Shown here piece after piece: positions 31,972 through 40,103 of a stretch of 64,000 nt of DNA. The DNA is from an uncultured Flavobacterium sp. GTDB taxonomy: Bacteria > Bacteroidota > Bacteroidia > Flavobacteriales > Flavobacteriaceae. Numbering within the stretch: the first letter of the stretch is position 1; each line of letters begins with the position of its first letter. Under the pieces are notes generated by a model. That model worked only from the letters and a program-made list of their open reading frames with translations. It did not search any database and was not told the origin of the DNA. The stretch covers positions 46,094-110,093 of the forward strand of contig NZ_CALTYA010000006.1 in NCBI RefSeq assembly GCF_943913405.1. Direction: 5' to 3'. Made by a program: the position numbers and the translations under genes.

Positions 31972-32892
31972 ATGTCAAGCAAACAACCACACAGGGTAAA
32001 AACTATCAGCGAGTTTCATCGGTTGAAAGGCTTGCCACAGCCACAGCATCCGCTGATAAGCGTGATTGATTATAGCAGTATAAATTGCCTGCCCGAAATT
32101 GAAGCTAAAAATTGGATTTTTGATTTCTATAATATTTCCATCAAGCGCGGCATGAATGCGAAGCTGACTTATGGCCAGCAGGAATATGATTTTGACGATG
32201 GCATCATGTTTTTCATTTCGCCCAATCAAGTATTCGGGATTGAACCTGAGCAAGGCAAAACATCCAGTCGCACAGGCTGGATGCTGCTTATTCATCCTGA
32301 CTTTTTTTGGAATACGTCGCTTGCAAAAACGATCAAGCAATATGAATATTTTGATTATTCCACAAATGAAGCCTTATTTCTTTCGGAAAGAGAGGAAATT
32401 ATACTTAAAAACATCATACTAAATATCCAGCAGGAATACCAATCGAATATTGACAATTTCAGCCAAGGCATTATTATTTCCCAGATTGAAACGTTGTTGC
32501 ATTATTCTGACAGGTTTTACCAGCGCCAATTTATTACTAGAAAAAAAGCCAATCACCAGATACTTGACCGCTTAGAAAAATTACTTTCTGATTATTTTAA
32601 TAGTGAAGATTTAAGCAAGAAAGGACTTCCGACAGTTCATTATATTTCGGAAGAATTACACATTTCGCCTACTTATTTGAGAAGCCTGCTCAAATTGTTG
32701 ACAGGACAAAACACGCAACAGTATATTCACAACAAACTTATCGAAAAGGCCAAAGAAAAATTATCAATAACTGATTTGTCAATAAGTGAGATTGCTTATG
32801 AACTGGGTTTTGAGCATTCACAATCGTTTAGCAAGCTGTTTAAAACGAAGACAAATCTTTCGCCTTTGGAATTTAGGCAATCGTTTAATTAG
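31972..32892 (+). CDS. AraC-family transcriptional regulator
   Basis: The 306-residue regulator has an N-terminal sensing region (about 1-170, including MNAKLTYGQQEYDFDDGIMFFISPNQVFG) and the AraC double HTH (about 205-303: YISEELHISPTYLRSLLKLLTG, then LSISEIAYELGFEHSQSFSKLFK and LSPLEFRQSF). It follows the NmrA-like gene by 13 bases, so both are likely cotranscribed and possibly autoregulated through the 21-bp-spaced direct repeats before the NmrA gene. Confidence 0.9.
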   Translation: MSSKQPHRVKTISEFHRLKGLPQPQHPLISVIDYSSINCLPEIEAKNWIFDFYNISIKRGMNAKLTYGQQEYDFDDGIMFFISPNQVFGIEPEQGKTSSRTGWMLLIHPDFFWNTSLAKTIKQYEYFDYSTNEALFLSEREEIILKNIILNIQQEYQSNIDNFSQGIIISQIETLLHYSDRFYQRQFITRKKANHQILDRLEKLLSDYFNSEDLSKKGLPTVHYISEELHISPTYLRSLLKLLTGQNTQQYIHNKLIEKAKEKLSITDLSISEIAYELGFEHSQSFSKLFKTKTNLSPLEFRQSFN

Positions 32893-32895
32893 AAT

Positions 32896-33762
32896 TTATG
32901 ATTTCACCAGAGCAATCAGTTTTTTAACACCTGTTACAACACCTACAACAAGCAATCCAGCTACTAAGCCTAGTCCAAATTCCTTGACAATCGAAGGAAA
33001 ATTTGGAAGAAGATGGTGCAGATATTCTATATTGTGTACAAAAATACCTCCAGAAACTAAAATCAGGGCAAATGTTCCAATTACGGCTAAAAATCTGATT
33101 ACGATTGGCAGGGCTTTTACCAATAAATTACCAAGTTTTGCTAAAATTCCTTTATCATTTGAACGCTTAATCAGCTTATAGCCTGCATCATCCATTCTAA
33201 CGATTAGCGCAACTATTCCATAAACTCCGATGGTTGCCAAAAGTGCTACGATTGAAACCGTAATTATTTGTATGGTCAGGGTGCTGTCTAAAACGGTTCC
33301 TAAAGCAATGATTACGATTTCCACAGAAAGTATGAAATCTGTAGTTACAGCAGATTTAATCTTAGATTTTTCCGCTTCAGAATTGTCTTCTCTATTTTCT
33401 TCGATAACTTCAACGCCTTCTGTCGCAGGATGGAAAAAGTATTCTACGATTTTTTCAACTCCTTCATAAGCTAGGTAAAATCCGCCGAGCACAAGAATTA
33501 CTTTTATAGCTACAGGAAAAAATACATTTAAAAGTAAGGCTATCGGAATAATAATTAACTTGTTAATGAATGAGCCTTTTGTGATTGCCCATAATACAGG
33601 AAGTTCTCGCGAAGAAAGAAAACCTGTGGCTTTTTCAGCGTTCACTGCTAAATCGTCGCCCAATATTCCTGCTGTTTTTTGTGTGGCTATTTTACTTGTT
33701 ACCGCGACATCATCCATCAACGACGCTATATCATCTAAAATTGCAAAAAATCCTGATGCCAT
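32896..33762 (-). CDS. DUF808 family membrane protein
   Basis: The 288-residue protein opens MASGFFAILDDIASLMDDVAVTSK and continues KTAGILGDDLAVNAEKATGF, the unmistakable start of DUF808 (YedI-like) proteins. Several hydrophobic helices follow (about 70-100, 150-190, 215-245 and 262-282). Members are inner-membrane proteins of unknown function. It is convergent with the AraC gene, with only 3 bases between the two stops. Confidence 0.9.
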   Translation of the reverse strand: MASGFFAILDDIASLMDDVAVTSKIATQKTAGILGDDLAVNAEKATGFLSSRELPVLWAITKGSFINKLIIIPIALLLNVFFPVAIKVILVLGGFYLAYEGVEKIVEYFFHPATEGVEVIEENREDNSEAEKSKIKSAVTTDFILSVEIVIIALGTVLDSTLTIQIITVSIVALLATIGVYGIVALIVRMDDAGYKLIKRSNDKGILAKLGNLLVKALPIVIRFLAVIGTFALILVSGGIFVHNIEYLHHLLPNFPSIVKEFGLGLVAGLLVVGVVTGVKKLIALVKS

Positions 33763-33883
33763 GTTTTTGTTTTCGTTATTTAGGCGTAAAAATAGAAAAT
33801 TAAATCTGAAATTCTGTTATAGGATTTCCCCGAGTATTATACTTTTTGGCCATCAGAGAGAAAGATTTTTAACTCTATTTCAT

Positions 33884-33918
33884 AAAAAAAGAGGATTGAA
33901 AAAATCCTCTTTTTATTT
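33884..33918 (-). terminator. Terminator after the DUF4494 gene
   Basis: AAAAAGAGGAT (33886-33896) pairs with ATCCTCTTTTT (33904-33914), with A/T tracts on both sides. It lies 14 bases past the DUF4494 stop on the minus strand. Confidence 0.75.
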
Positions 33919-33931
33919 TTAAGCCGCTATT

Positions 33932-34477
33932 TTAAATTGCATCTTCAACTTCCAAAAATTCGCCGGTGTCTTCTATTTCTGCTAAAACTGGCCTAGAAGC
34001 TTTTAGTGCATTGAATCTTTCCAATTGCTCGGTTTCGCCTTCTTCTCCACTGAAATAAGGAAATACATCCATGATCAGAGATTCTGAAATTGCCGGTATC
34101 GTATAATCGCCCATGGTATTTTTCATTACTTGAATCGTATTGTCATAGGCTTCCTTTACGTCATTTGCCTGCACCAGCAAATACATGTTTGACTTTCTTT
34201 CCTTGCCGCTTTCTTCATCAAAAGACACTAATGAAACTTTTGACTTAAACCAGCGGTCAGCATTTTCAAAAGGATGAATTTCTGCATAATTGCCTACTTT
34301 TATATTCGTGATTTTAAATTCTTCACTGACATAAGCGGCCATTTCTTCATTAATTCTTTTTTCAGCTTCTGTGTAAGATATTGCATCTACCAAATAAGGC
34401 TCAGTCGTAATCTTTTGTGCTCCAGTTTCATCTAATTTTCTATATTTTACCTTGCATTCATACCAAGTTGCGCTCAT
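33932..34477 (-). CDS. DUF4494 family protein
   Basis: The 181-residue cytoplasmic protein starts MSATWYECKVKYRKLDETG and contains VDAISYTEAEKRI and ADRWFKSKVSLVSFDEESG, the pattern of the Bacteroidota-specific DUF4494 family of unknown function. The start at 34477 is preferred to the upstream ATG at 34501: a -7 element (TATCTTTG on the minus strand, 34506-34499) lies so close that the longer form would begin inside the promoter. The gene is flanked by terminators and so is monocistronic. Confidence 0.85.
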   Translation of the reverse strand: MSATWYECKVKYRKLDETGAQKITTEPYLVDAISYTEAEKRINEEMAAYVSEEFKITNIKVGNYAEIHPFENADRWFKSKVSLVSFDEESGKERKSNMYLLVQANDVKEAYDNTIQVMKNTMGDYTIPAISESLIMDVFPYFSGEEGETEQLERFNALKASRPVLAEIEDTGEFLEVEDAI

Positions 34478-34498
34478 ACTATATTTTTTTAAGGATGC

Positions 34499-34506
34499 CA
34501 AAGATA
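34499..34506 (-). promoter_or_regulatory. -7 element of the DUF4494 gene
   Basis: TATCTTTG on the minus strand matches TAnnTTTG and lies 22 bases before the ATG at 34477, which fixes that ATG as the likely start. Confidence 0.55.
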
Positions 34507-34609
34507 GATTTTACAAGGAAAAAACTGCTGCAATTTCCAAAATAGATATTCACAATTTCAAAGCAATTTGTGCCTTAGAATTTTTCCTTATTTTCAAGCT
34601 AATATCAAA

Positions 34610-34641
34610 AAAAAAGCCCCTTGATTTCTCAAAGGGCTTTT
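34610..34641 (-). terminator. Terminator after the histone H1-like gene
   Basis: AAAAGCCCCTTGA (34612-34624) and TCAAAGGGCTTTT (34629-34641) pair with one wobble and are followed on the minus strand by a T-run. The stem sits just after the stop at 34650. Confidence 0.8.
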
Positions 34642-34649
34642 AAAGAGTA

Positions 34650-34823
34650 TTATTTTTTTGACTCTTCAATAGAAACTTTTCTATAATCTTTGAAAAGTTT
34701 TGTCAATTCTAATGTTGATTTACGAGCGCGAGCTCCTGCAGCTTTTACTCCACCAAGGTGAGATGCTGATTCTTTCTTGAAAATTTCGATTTCTGCGTTG
34801 ATTTTTTCGACTAATTCGTTCAT
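34650..34823 (-). CDS. Small histone H1-like DNA-binding protein
   Basis: The 57-residue protein is lysine-rich with the segment KKESASHLGGVKAAGARARKS, characteristic of the Hc1-like histone H1 family of Bacteroidota, which binds DNA non-specifically. The start at 34823 (MNELVEKINAE) is chosen because a -7 element (TATTTTTG on the minus strand, 34855-34848) overlaps the ATG at 34850 that would give a longer form. It has its own promoter and terminator. Confidence 0.82.
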   Translation of the reverse strand: MNELVEKINAEIEIFKKESASHLGGVKAAGARARKSTLELTKLFKDYRKVSIEESKK

Positions 34824-34847
34824 AGTATTTTGTATTAAATTTGCCGG

Positions 34848-34855
34848 CAAAAATA
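34848..34855 (-). promoter_or_regulatory. -7 element of the histone H1-like gene
   Basis: TATTTTTG on the minus strand fits TAnnTTTG, 25 bases before the ATG at 34823. No clear -33 TTTG is seen. Confidence 0.4.
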
Positions 34856-35360
34856 GCCTTTTTGCCTTAATCCAGAAGAAATTTATCTAAAAATCAACTC
34901 GGATTACGCTTTAAAAAATTCCAAAAATTGCGATGTTATTGGTTTCTAGAAGATTGCGAATTAAAGATAAAATGAACTTCTCAAAAAAGAAGGCTGGCAA
35001 AAACTTAAAAAAGAATTTTTATGGAAGCTAAAAAGAAATAATTGCTTTTTTTAAAAGGAAATGAAGACAGCTATCTTAAAAGAAAATCCGCATTGTGATT
35101 ATTATAAAGATGCAAAATTTATAGACAAAAAGCGCTACAATCCATAATTACATCGCTCTTTAATTTTATTATTCCCCTATTGGAAATTCATACACTGATT
35201 TTGACAATAAAAAGCATTGCAAAATCTGGAAAAAGCATTATTATTAGCGAAATCAGTTTCTGAAAAAGCGGTAATTACTAAAAATATAAATAATATAAAA
35301 GCCCGCTAAAATTACTTCCGGCCGGCTTTTTGAATTTACAGTATTTATTTTAAAAATAAA
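34856..35360. other. Gene-free stretch with possible decayed coding sequence
   Basis: About 500 bases hold no intact gene. On the plus strand short open pieces read like former protein: ELLKKEGWQKLKKEFLWKLK near 34975-35035, then after a stop MKTAILKENPHCDYYKDAKF up to a stop near 35147. I do not recognise a family. No repeat or RNA gene was seen. Confidence 0.4.
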
Positions 35361-35427
35361 TGAGCTTTTAAACAAACTAATTTGAGCTTTATAGCAAAAT
35401 CATCACTTTATTAAAATTCGAACTTTG
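35361..35427 (+). promoter_or_regulatory. Candidate AraC operator and promoter of the aldehyde dehydrogenase gene
   Basis: TGAGCTTTTAAACAAA (35361-35376) and TGAGCTTTATAGCAAA (35383-35398) match at 13 of 16 positions with a 22-bp period. After 21 bases comes GAACTTTG (35420-35427), a near -7 consensus, 26 bases before the ATG. The adjacent downstream AraC-family gene is the likely source of the binding protein. Confidence 0.5.
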
Positions 35428-35453
35428 TCATATAAATAATTAAAACAAATTAT

Positions 35454-36875
35454 ATGAAAACGATCGACAAAATTTATATCAATGGAAGCTTTGTTACTCC
35501 GAAAGGAACGCAAATGTTCGACCTGATAAATCCGACAAGAAACCAACTGACCGGGCAAGTACAGCTTGGAAATGAAGAAGATGCCGAAATTGCAATTGCT
35601 GCAGCGAAAAAAGCTTTCAAGACTTTCTCAAAAACTACAAAAGCAGAACGAATTGACTATTTAAATCGTCTGCACCAAGCTGTTTCTAAAAGAAAAGAAG
35701 AACTGATTAATGCTGTCGTAGAAGAATATGGCGGAACGCTTCAATTTGCTAAAATGAGCATGGAATTTTCTCTAAGCGCTTTTACCTCAGCAATTTCAAC
35801 ATTAGAAAAATATGATTTTACTAAAAAAATGGGCAATTCTGATGTGGTTTTAGATCCAATCGGCGTTGTTGGAATCATCATTCCATGGAATTCAAGCAAT
35901 GGTTTTGTCTGCGGAAAATTAGCCACAGCCATTGCCGCAGGTTGCACAGTCGTAATAAAACCAAGCGAAATGAGCGCCAGACAAACCCAATTAATCACAG
36001 AATGCATTCATGAAGCCGGACTCCCAGAAGGTATTTTTAACATCGTAAATGGTTTGGGCGACATTGTCGGAACTGCCATCAGCCGTCATCCAGATATCGC
36101 AAAAATTTCTTTTACAGGTTCCACTATCGTTGGAAAAACTATCGCTAGAGAAGCCGTTGACACCATGAAAAGAATCACGCTGGAACTTGGCGGAAAATCT
36201 CCAAATATCATTTTAAACGATGCTGATTTTTCAAAAGCAATTCCCTTGGCTTTGATGGCGTCTTTCATGAATAGCGGCCAAGCTTGTGTTGCTGGAACAC
36301 GCCTTCTTATTCCTGAAAATCGTTTGGAAGAAGTGAAGGAAATTATTAAGTCAGTAATTTCAAATTTTCCTGTGGGAGATCCAAGAAAAGAAACTACTGC
36401 GGTTGGGCCAATGGTCAGTAAAAAACAATATGAAAGAGTCCAAAATTATATCAAATTAGGCCAGGAAGAAGGTGCTGATATTCTTGTCGGAGGTCTTGGA
36501 AAACCAGAAGGCCTAGAAGATGGAAACTTTGTTAAGCCAACCGTTTTTTATAACGTAAGTAACAAAATGAGAATTGCGCAAGAGGAAATTTTTGGGCCGG
36601 TACTTTCAATTATTACTTACAAAACGGAAGAAGAAGCTATTGAAATTGCCAATGACACTGTTTATGGATTGCAAGCTTATGTCAGCTCCGGAACGAACGA
36701 AAGAGCACTGCTAATCGCCTCTCAAATCAATGCCGGACGAGTTTTGATTAACGGTTTGGGCCACGATCCAGAAGCGCCTTTTGGAGGTTTCAAACAATCT
36801 GGAATCGGTAGAGAATTTGGCATTTACGGATTAGAAGCCTACTTAGAGCCAAAAGCTTTGATCAGCCAATTTTAA
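35454..36875 (+). CDS. Aldehyde dehydrogenase family protein
   Basis: The 473-residue enzyme has all ALDH landmarks: PWN (144-146) in GIIIPWNSSNG, the cofactor segment SFTGSTIVGK, general base Glu244 in TLELGGKSPN, catalytic Cys278 in NSGQACVAGTR and the late EEIFGPVLSI and APFGGFKQSGIGRE motifs. It oxidises an aldehyde to the acid with NAD(P)+; substrate unknown. The next gene downstream, 66 bases away on the same strand, is an AraC regulator, and direct repeats lie upstream, so induction by a specific aldehyde or related compound is likely. Confidence 0.95.
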   Translation: MKTIDKIYINGSFVTPKGTQMFDLINPTRNQLTGQVQLGNEEDAEIAIAAAKKAFKTFSKTTKAERIDYLNRLHQAVSKRKEELINAVVEEYGGTLQFAKMSMEFSLSAFTSAISTLEKYDFTKKMGNSDVVLDPIGVVGIIIPWNSSNGFVCGKLATAIAAGCTVVIKPSEMSARQTQLITECIHEAGLPEGIFNIVNGLGDIVGTAISRHPDIAKISFTGSTIVGKTIAREAVDTMKRITLELGGKSPNIILNDADFSKAIPLALMASFMNSGQACVAGTRLLIPENRLEEVKEIIKSVISNFPVGDPRKETTAVGPMVSKKQYERVQNYIKLGQEEGADILVGGLGKPEGLEDGNFVKPTVFYNVSNKMRIAQEEIFGPVLSIITYKTEEEAIEIANDTVYGLQAYVSSGTNERALLIASQINAGRVLINGLGHDPEAPFGGFKQSGIGREFGIYGLEAYLEPKALISQF

Positions 36876-36941
36876 TGAATTTGGCAACAGAAATACAACC
36901 AATTCGACCGTATTTCTGTTGCTATTTTTTAACTTTACAAT

Positions 36942-37745
36942 ATGGGCGAAAAAGAAGAAATTAAAAAACCGCAAATTCTCTATTCTTGTTATTTTTCTAA
37001 AAGTCGAGAAGGAGAAAATTTTATACCTGAGCATGTTTTCAGCTATCAGATTGCTGGCACAGTCACGGCTTGGGATGCCAAAAAAACTTATCATTCTCAA
37101 GAAGGAGATTTTCGTTTAAGCACTCGAAACCGCTTGGCTAAATTTTTAAAATTGCCTCCAGATAACGGCGATTATAAATCTATTGCGCTTTTTTTAAGCC
37201 AGGATATTTTGCGGGAAATCAGTCAGGAAATAAATTATACGGCCGACAGAAAAAAAGCTGACGAAGCGATTATTAATGTGCCACATCATCCGCTTTATAA
37301 GAGTTTTATGGAATCTTTGCTGGTTTATTTTCAATTGCCTCAAGAGAACAATGAAGAACTTTTTAGGCTGAAAATAAAAGAAGCTGTTTACCTTCTGATA
37401 AAAATAAATCCAGAATTAAAAGAGATTTTGTTTGATTTCAGTGAGCCTGGAAAGATTGATTTAGAAGCTTTTATGAATAGAAATTTTCACTTCAACGTAC
37501 AATTGAAAAGATTCGCATATCTGACCGGAAGAAGTTTGGCTACTTTCAAAAGAGATTTCCAAAAAATATTTCAAGACACGCCAAGCCGCTGGCTTTTGCA
37601 AAGGCGTTTGCAGGAAGCCTATTTCTTGATAAGTGAAAAAGCAAAATCTCCTTCAGAAGTATATTTAGACGTAGGTTTTGAAGATTTGTCGCATTTTTCA
37701 TTTGCTTTTAAGAAAAAATATGGCATTGCTCCTTCAAAAATTTAA
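36942..37745 (+). CDS. AraC-family transcriptional regulator (ExsA-like)
   Basis: The 267-residue regulator has an N-terminal domain beginning FIPEHVFSYQIAGTVTAWD, similar to the AraC-type ExsA/RmpA group common in Flavobacteriia, and a C-terminal DNA-binding domain with LKRFAYLTGRSLATFKRDF, SEVYLDVGFEDLSHFSFAF and KKYGIAPSKI. The second HTH is well kept. It is in line with the aldehyde dehydrogenase gene and probably controls it. A bidirectional hairpin follows. Confidence 0.87.
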   Translation: MGEKEEIKKPQILYSCYFSKSREGENFIPEHVFSYQIAGTVTAWDAKKTYHSQEGDFRLSTRNRLAKFLKLPPDNGDYKSIALFLSQDILREISQEINYTADRKKADEAIINVPHHPLYKSFMESLLVYFQLPQENNEELFRLKIKEAVYLLIKINPELKEILFDFSEPGKIDLEAFMNRNFHFNVQLKRFAYLTGRSLATFKRDFQKIFQDTPSRWLLQRRLQEAYFLISEKAKSPSEVYLDVGFEDLSHFSFAFKKKYGIAPSKI

Positions 37746-37833
37746 TATCATGAGACAAAAGTAAATACTACAACGCTTAGATTTTATATGATAAAAAATT
37801 TATAAATATTTAAAAGTAAAATTATTTCAAGCA

Positions 37834-37864
37834 AAAAAAGATGAGTTATCAGCTCATCTTTTTT
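37834..37864. terminator. Bidirectional terminator between AraC gene and DOMON/T9SS gene
   Basis: AAAAAAGATGAG (37834-37845) and CTCATCTTTTTT (37853-37864) form a 12-bp stem with a 7-base loop and A/T tails on both strands, serving the two convergent transcripts. Confidence 0.85.
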
Positions 37865-37884
37865 ATTTAATAAATAGTAACGTA

Positions 37885-38655
37885 TTATTTTTTAAGCAAC
37901 TTTTCAATAGAAATCTGGTCTTCAGAATTTTGAATTTCTACGAAATAAAGCCCTGTCTGCAAAGAAGAAATATCCAATAATTCTTTTTGGTTAGCAAATT
38001 TTGCTACTTGTTTTCCGTTTGTGTCATAAACAATTACCGATTTAATTTCATCATTTGACTTGATCGAAAAAGTATTATTCGCTGGATTTGGAAACAACGC
38101 AATTTTTGCAGCCTCAAATTCTCCAACTGCCAAAGCAGTTGTAATTGGTGCTCCAATCACGTACCCTCTGTTTCCGCCTCCATGATAAGCTAAAGAAAAA
38201 CTCGCAGAACTCATTCTTGCATAGGCGAAATCAATCGTTCCGTTTGCGTAAACAAAGGTATAATCGCCTGAAGATGCTGTGTTAAATGCACGATTTGCTA
38301 CGATAGTTCTGACTCCTGAAGCTACTGTATTTGAAGCTACTGTCCAGTTATTTGTGTCTGCAGAAGGTGCTGAACCAACTCCGTTGTGAACTGCATCAAC
38401 CAAAGTTGTTCCGTTGAAATAAACTACGTCTTGACCTGCTTCCATTCCTTGTCCTTCAGAAAATGACCCAAATTGTAGTGCAAACCATCGATCAGACGGA
38501 CCAGTCAGCGTTAATGTCGCTACAGAAGTTGCGCTGTTTAAATCTAATTTGGCCGTCATTCCTGTCATTAAATTTACGACGCCAGTAGATTTTGTCTGCG
38601 CATAAGAACTCAGCGACGATACGCTAAATAATAAAAATAGTAGTGTTTTTTTCAT
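37885..38655 (-). CDS. DOMON-like T9SS-secreted protein
   Basis: The 256-residue protein has a signal peptide (MKKTLLFLLFSVSSLSSYAQ), a DOMON-like domain (about 25-170: SDRWFALQFGS, GQDVVYFNGTTLVDA, NNWTV, SGDYTFVYANG and LAYHGGGNRGYV) and a type A T9SS sorting domain (about 180-256: FEAAKIALFPNPANNTFSI ... SIEKLLKK). DOMON domains bind heme or sugars. The start at 38655 gives a clean signal peptide; a frame from 38730 would overlap the ankyrin gene. It ends the six-gene operon that also contains a cytochrome c lipoprotein, so a heme or redox role outside the cell is plausible but unproven. Confidence 0.75.
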   Translation of the reverse strand: MKKTLLFLLFSVSSLSSYAQTKSTGVVNLMTGMTAKLDLNSATSVATLTLTGPSDRWFALQFGSFSEGQGMEAGQDVVYFNGTTLVDAVHNGVGSAPSADTNNWTVASNTVASGVRTIVANRAFNTASSGDYTFVYANGTIDFAYARMSSASFSLAYHGGGNRGYVIGAPITTALAVGEFEAAKIALFPNPANNTFSIKSNDEIKSVIVYDTNGKQVAKFANQKELLDISSLQTGLYFVEIQNSEDQISIEKLLKK

Positions 38656-38659
38656 TGTG

Positions 38660-39184
38660 TTAGTTTTTAAAAAGGTTAATAATTTCTTGGTTTTTAGTAA
38701 ATATTGCATATTCAAATGGCGATTTGCCACTGCTGTCGGCTAATTTTTTATCTGCCTTGAATTTTAGCAGAAGCTCGACCAATTCTTTATTCTTAAATTG
38801 AATTGCATAAAGCAAAGGTGTCATTCCAGAACCATCGGCAAGATTTGGATTTGCTTTATTTTCCAAAAGCAATTTCGCCAAGGCAACATTTCCTTTAACG
38901 GAAGCCGCCGCAAGTGCAGAACCGCTTGAAGTATTGAAATTTATATTTTTTACTTTCGGAATCAAATAAGTCGCAACTGCCGTATTTCCTTTATAGCAAG
39001 CTAAAATTAGCGGTGTGAATCCCGCAGGATTTGTTACGTTAATCGTATCTTGATTTTTGCTTTCCAAGAGTTTCATTTCTTCGACAGTTCCAAATCTTGC
39101 TACGTTGAAAACATCCTTATTTTCTTTTTCCTGAGCATTTGAGAATACAGAAAACAGCAGAAAAAATAGTATAATTCTTTTCAT
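38660..39184 (-). CDS. Exported ankyrin-repeat protein
   Basis: The 174-residue protein has a signal peptide (MKRIILFFLLFSVFSNAQ) followed by about four ankyrin repeats: NPAGFTPLILACYKGNTAVA, a middle repeat with SGSALAAASVKGNVALAKLL, DGSGMTPLLYAIQFKNKELV and DSSGKSPFEYAIFTKNQEII. It ends 4 bases before the next gene's start and begins 2 bases after the YceI stop, so the three are one transcript. Periplasmic ankyrin proteins are known to act as partners or inhibitors of periplasmic enzymes (for example beside catalase genes); its partner here is unknown. Confidence 0.85.
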   Translation of the reverse strand: MKRIILFFLLFSVFSNAQEKENKDVFNVARFGTVEEMKLLESKNQDTINVTNPAGFTPLILACYKGNTAVATYLIPKVKNINFNTSSGSALAAASVKGNVALAKLLLENKANPNLADGSGMTPLLYAIQFKNKELVELLLKFKADKKLADSSGKSPFEYAIFTKNQEIINLFKN

Positions 39185-39186
39185 GA

Positions 39187-39729
39187 TTATTTATTTGTTA
39201 ATGATAAATTGTACGTTATTTGAATTTTATCTGCTACTTTTTTACTTACTATTTTCGGAATTTCTATAGCAAAATCTGCTGGCACAACTTCAAAATTTCC
39301 TACCAAGACTATTGCATTTCCTGACTTTGTTATTTTTGCTGTGGATGTAATTTTCTTTGTTTTGCCATGAAGCGTCAAATCTCCAGAAATCTTGCAAGTT
39401 TTAGCGTTTACTGTCTTTTCTATATCAAAATCTTCAATTTTTCCTTTAAAAGTTGCCTTTGGATATTTATCCGATTCCATATAATTTTCATTGAAATGCT
39501 CTTCCATCAAAGCTACTTTAAAACGGAAGCCTTTCATAAGCGCCAAAACGGCAAGTTCTCCAGTAGAAGTTTCTAAAACCGCAGAAGCACTTTTATTTTC
39601 GGCAGCAATTTCCTCGAATGAAGGTACCGAAGCTTCAAATTTTAAATTCCCCGTTTTGGTAATGTACTTTTGTCCATAAAAAGAAATGGAAGTCAGCAAT
39701 AAAAGCATTAAAAAAAAGTTCTTTTTCAT
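39187..39729 (-). CDS. YceI family periplasmic protein
   Basis: The 180-residue protein has a signal peptide (ending SISFYGQ) and a YceI/lipocalin-like beta barrel: TKTGNLKFEASVPSFEEI, FRFKVALMEEHFNENYMESD, PKATFKGKIEDF, KTCKISGDLTLHGKTKKI and the closing DKIQITYNLSL. YceI proteins bind long isoprenoids or amphiphiles. The family is often coded with cytochromes and quinone-linked functions. It lies between the cytochrome c lipoprotein and the ankyrin gene, with small gaps. Confidence 0.92.
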   Translation of the reverse strand: MKKNFFLMLLLLTSISFYGQKYITKTGNLKFEASVPSFEEIAAENKSASAVLETSTGELAVLALMKGFRFKVALMEEHFNENYMESDKYPKATFKGKIEDFDIEKTVNAKTCKISGDLTLHGKTKKITSTAKITKSGNAIVLVGNFEVVPADFAIEIPKIVSKKVADKIQITYNLSLTNK

Positions 39730-39742
39730 GTTTCTTAGTATT

Positions 39743-40102
39743 TTAATTCTCTAGTAATCCGTCAGTTCCCCACTGAATTATGATATTTATTTTGTCTTGA
39801 GACATTCTTCCTGTCTGTGGCATTTGTCCAGATTCTCCGTTTTGCCTTTGGATTCTGCTGACCAAATTGGTATCTTCAAAAGCCGTTTTTACTTCTAAAT
39901 AATTTGTCATCGGTCGAAAAGAAGCGCTTCCAGCAGTTGAATGGCAACTGACACAATTGGCATCGATTATCGCTTTTACTTGTGCCGTATAGCTTACTTT
40001 TCCAACAATTATCGTGTCTTCCTGAATATCTTCATAAGTGCTCGAATCACAGCTGGCCAATGAAAAAAGCGTAATAATTAAGAACAGTGCAATTTTTTTC
40101 AT
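39743..40102 (-). CDS. Small cytochrome c lipoprotein
   Basis: The 119-residue protein starts at the ATG at 40102 (a frame from 40132 would begin inside the previous gene). It has a lipobox (SLASC, Cys18) and one heme-c site, CVSCH (Cys50, Cys53, His54) in IDANCVSCHSTAGSAS, with Met94 in GQMPQTG as the likely sixth ligand. The protein is thus a membrane-anchored monoheme electron carrier facing the periplasm. It begins one base before the DUF5777 stop and is followed by the YceI gene. Confidence 0.85.
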   Translation of the reverse strand: MKKIALFLIITLFSLASCDSSTYEDIQEDTIIVGKVSYTAQVKAIIDANCVSCHSTAGSASFRPMTNYLEVKTAFEDTNLVSRIQRQNGESGQMPQTGRMSQDKINIIIQWGTDGLLEN

Positions 40103-40103
40103 C

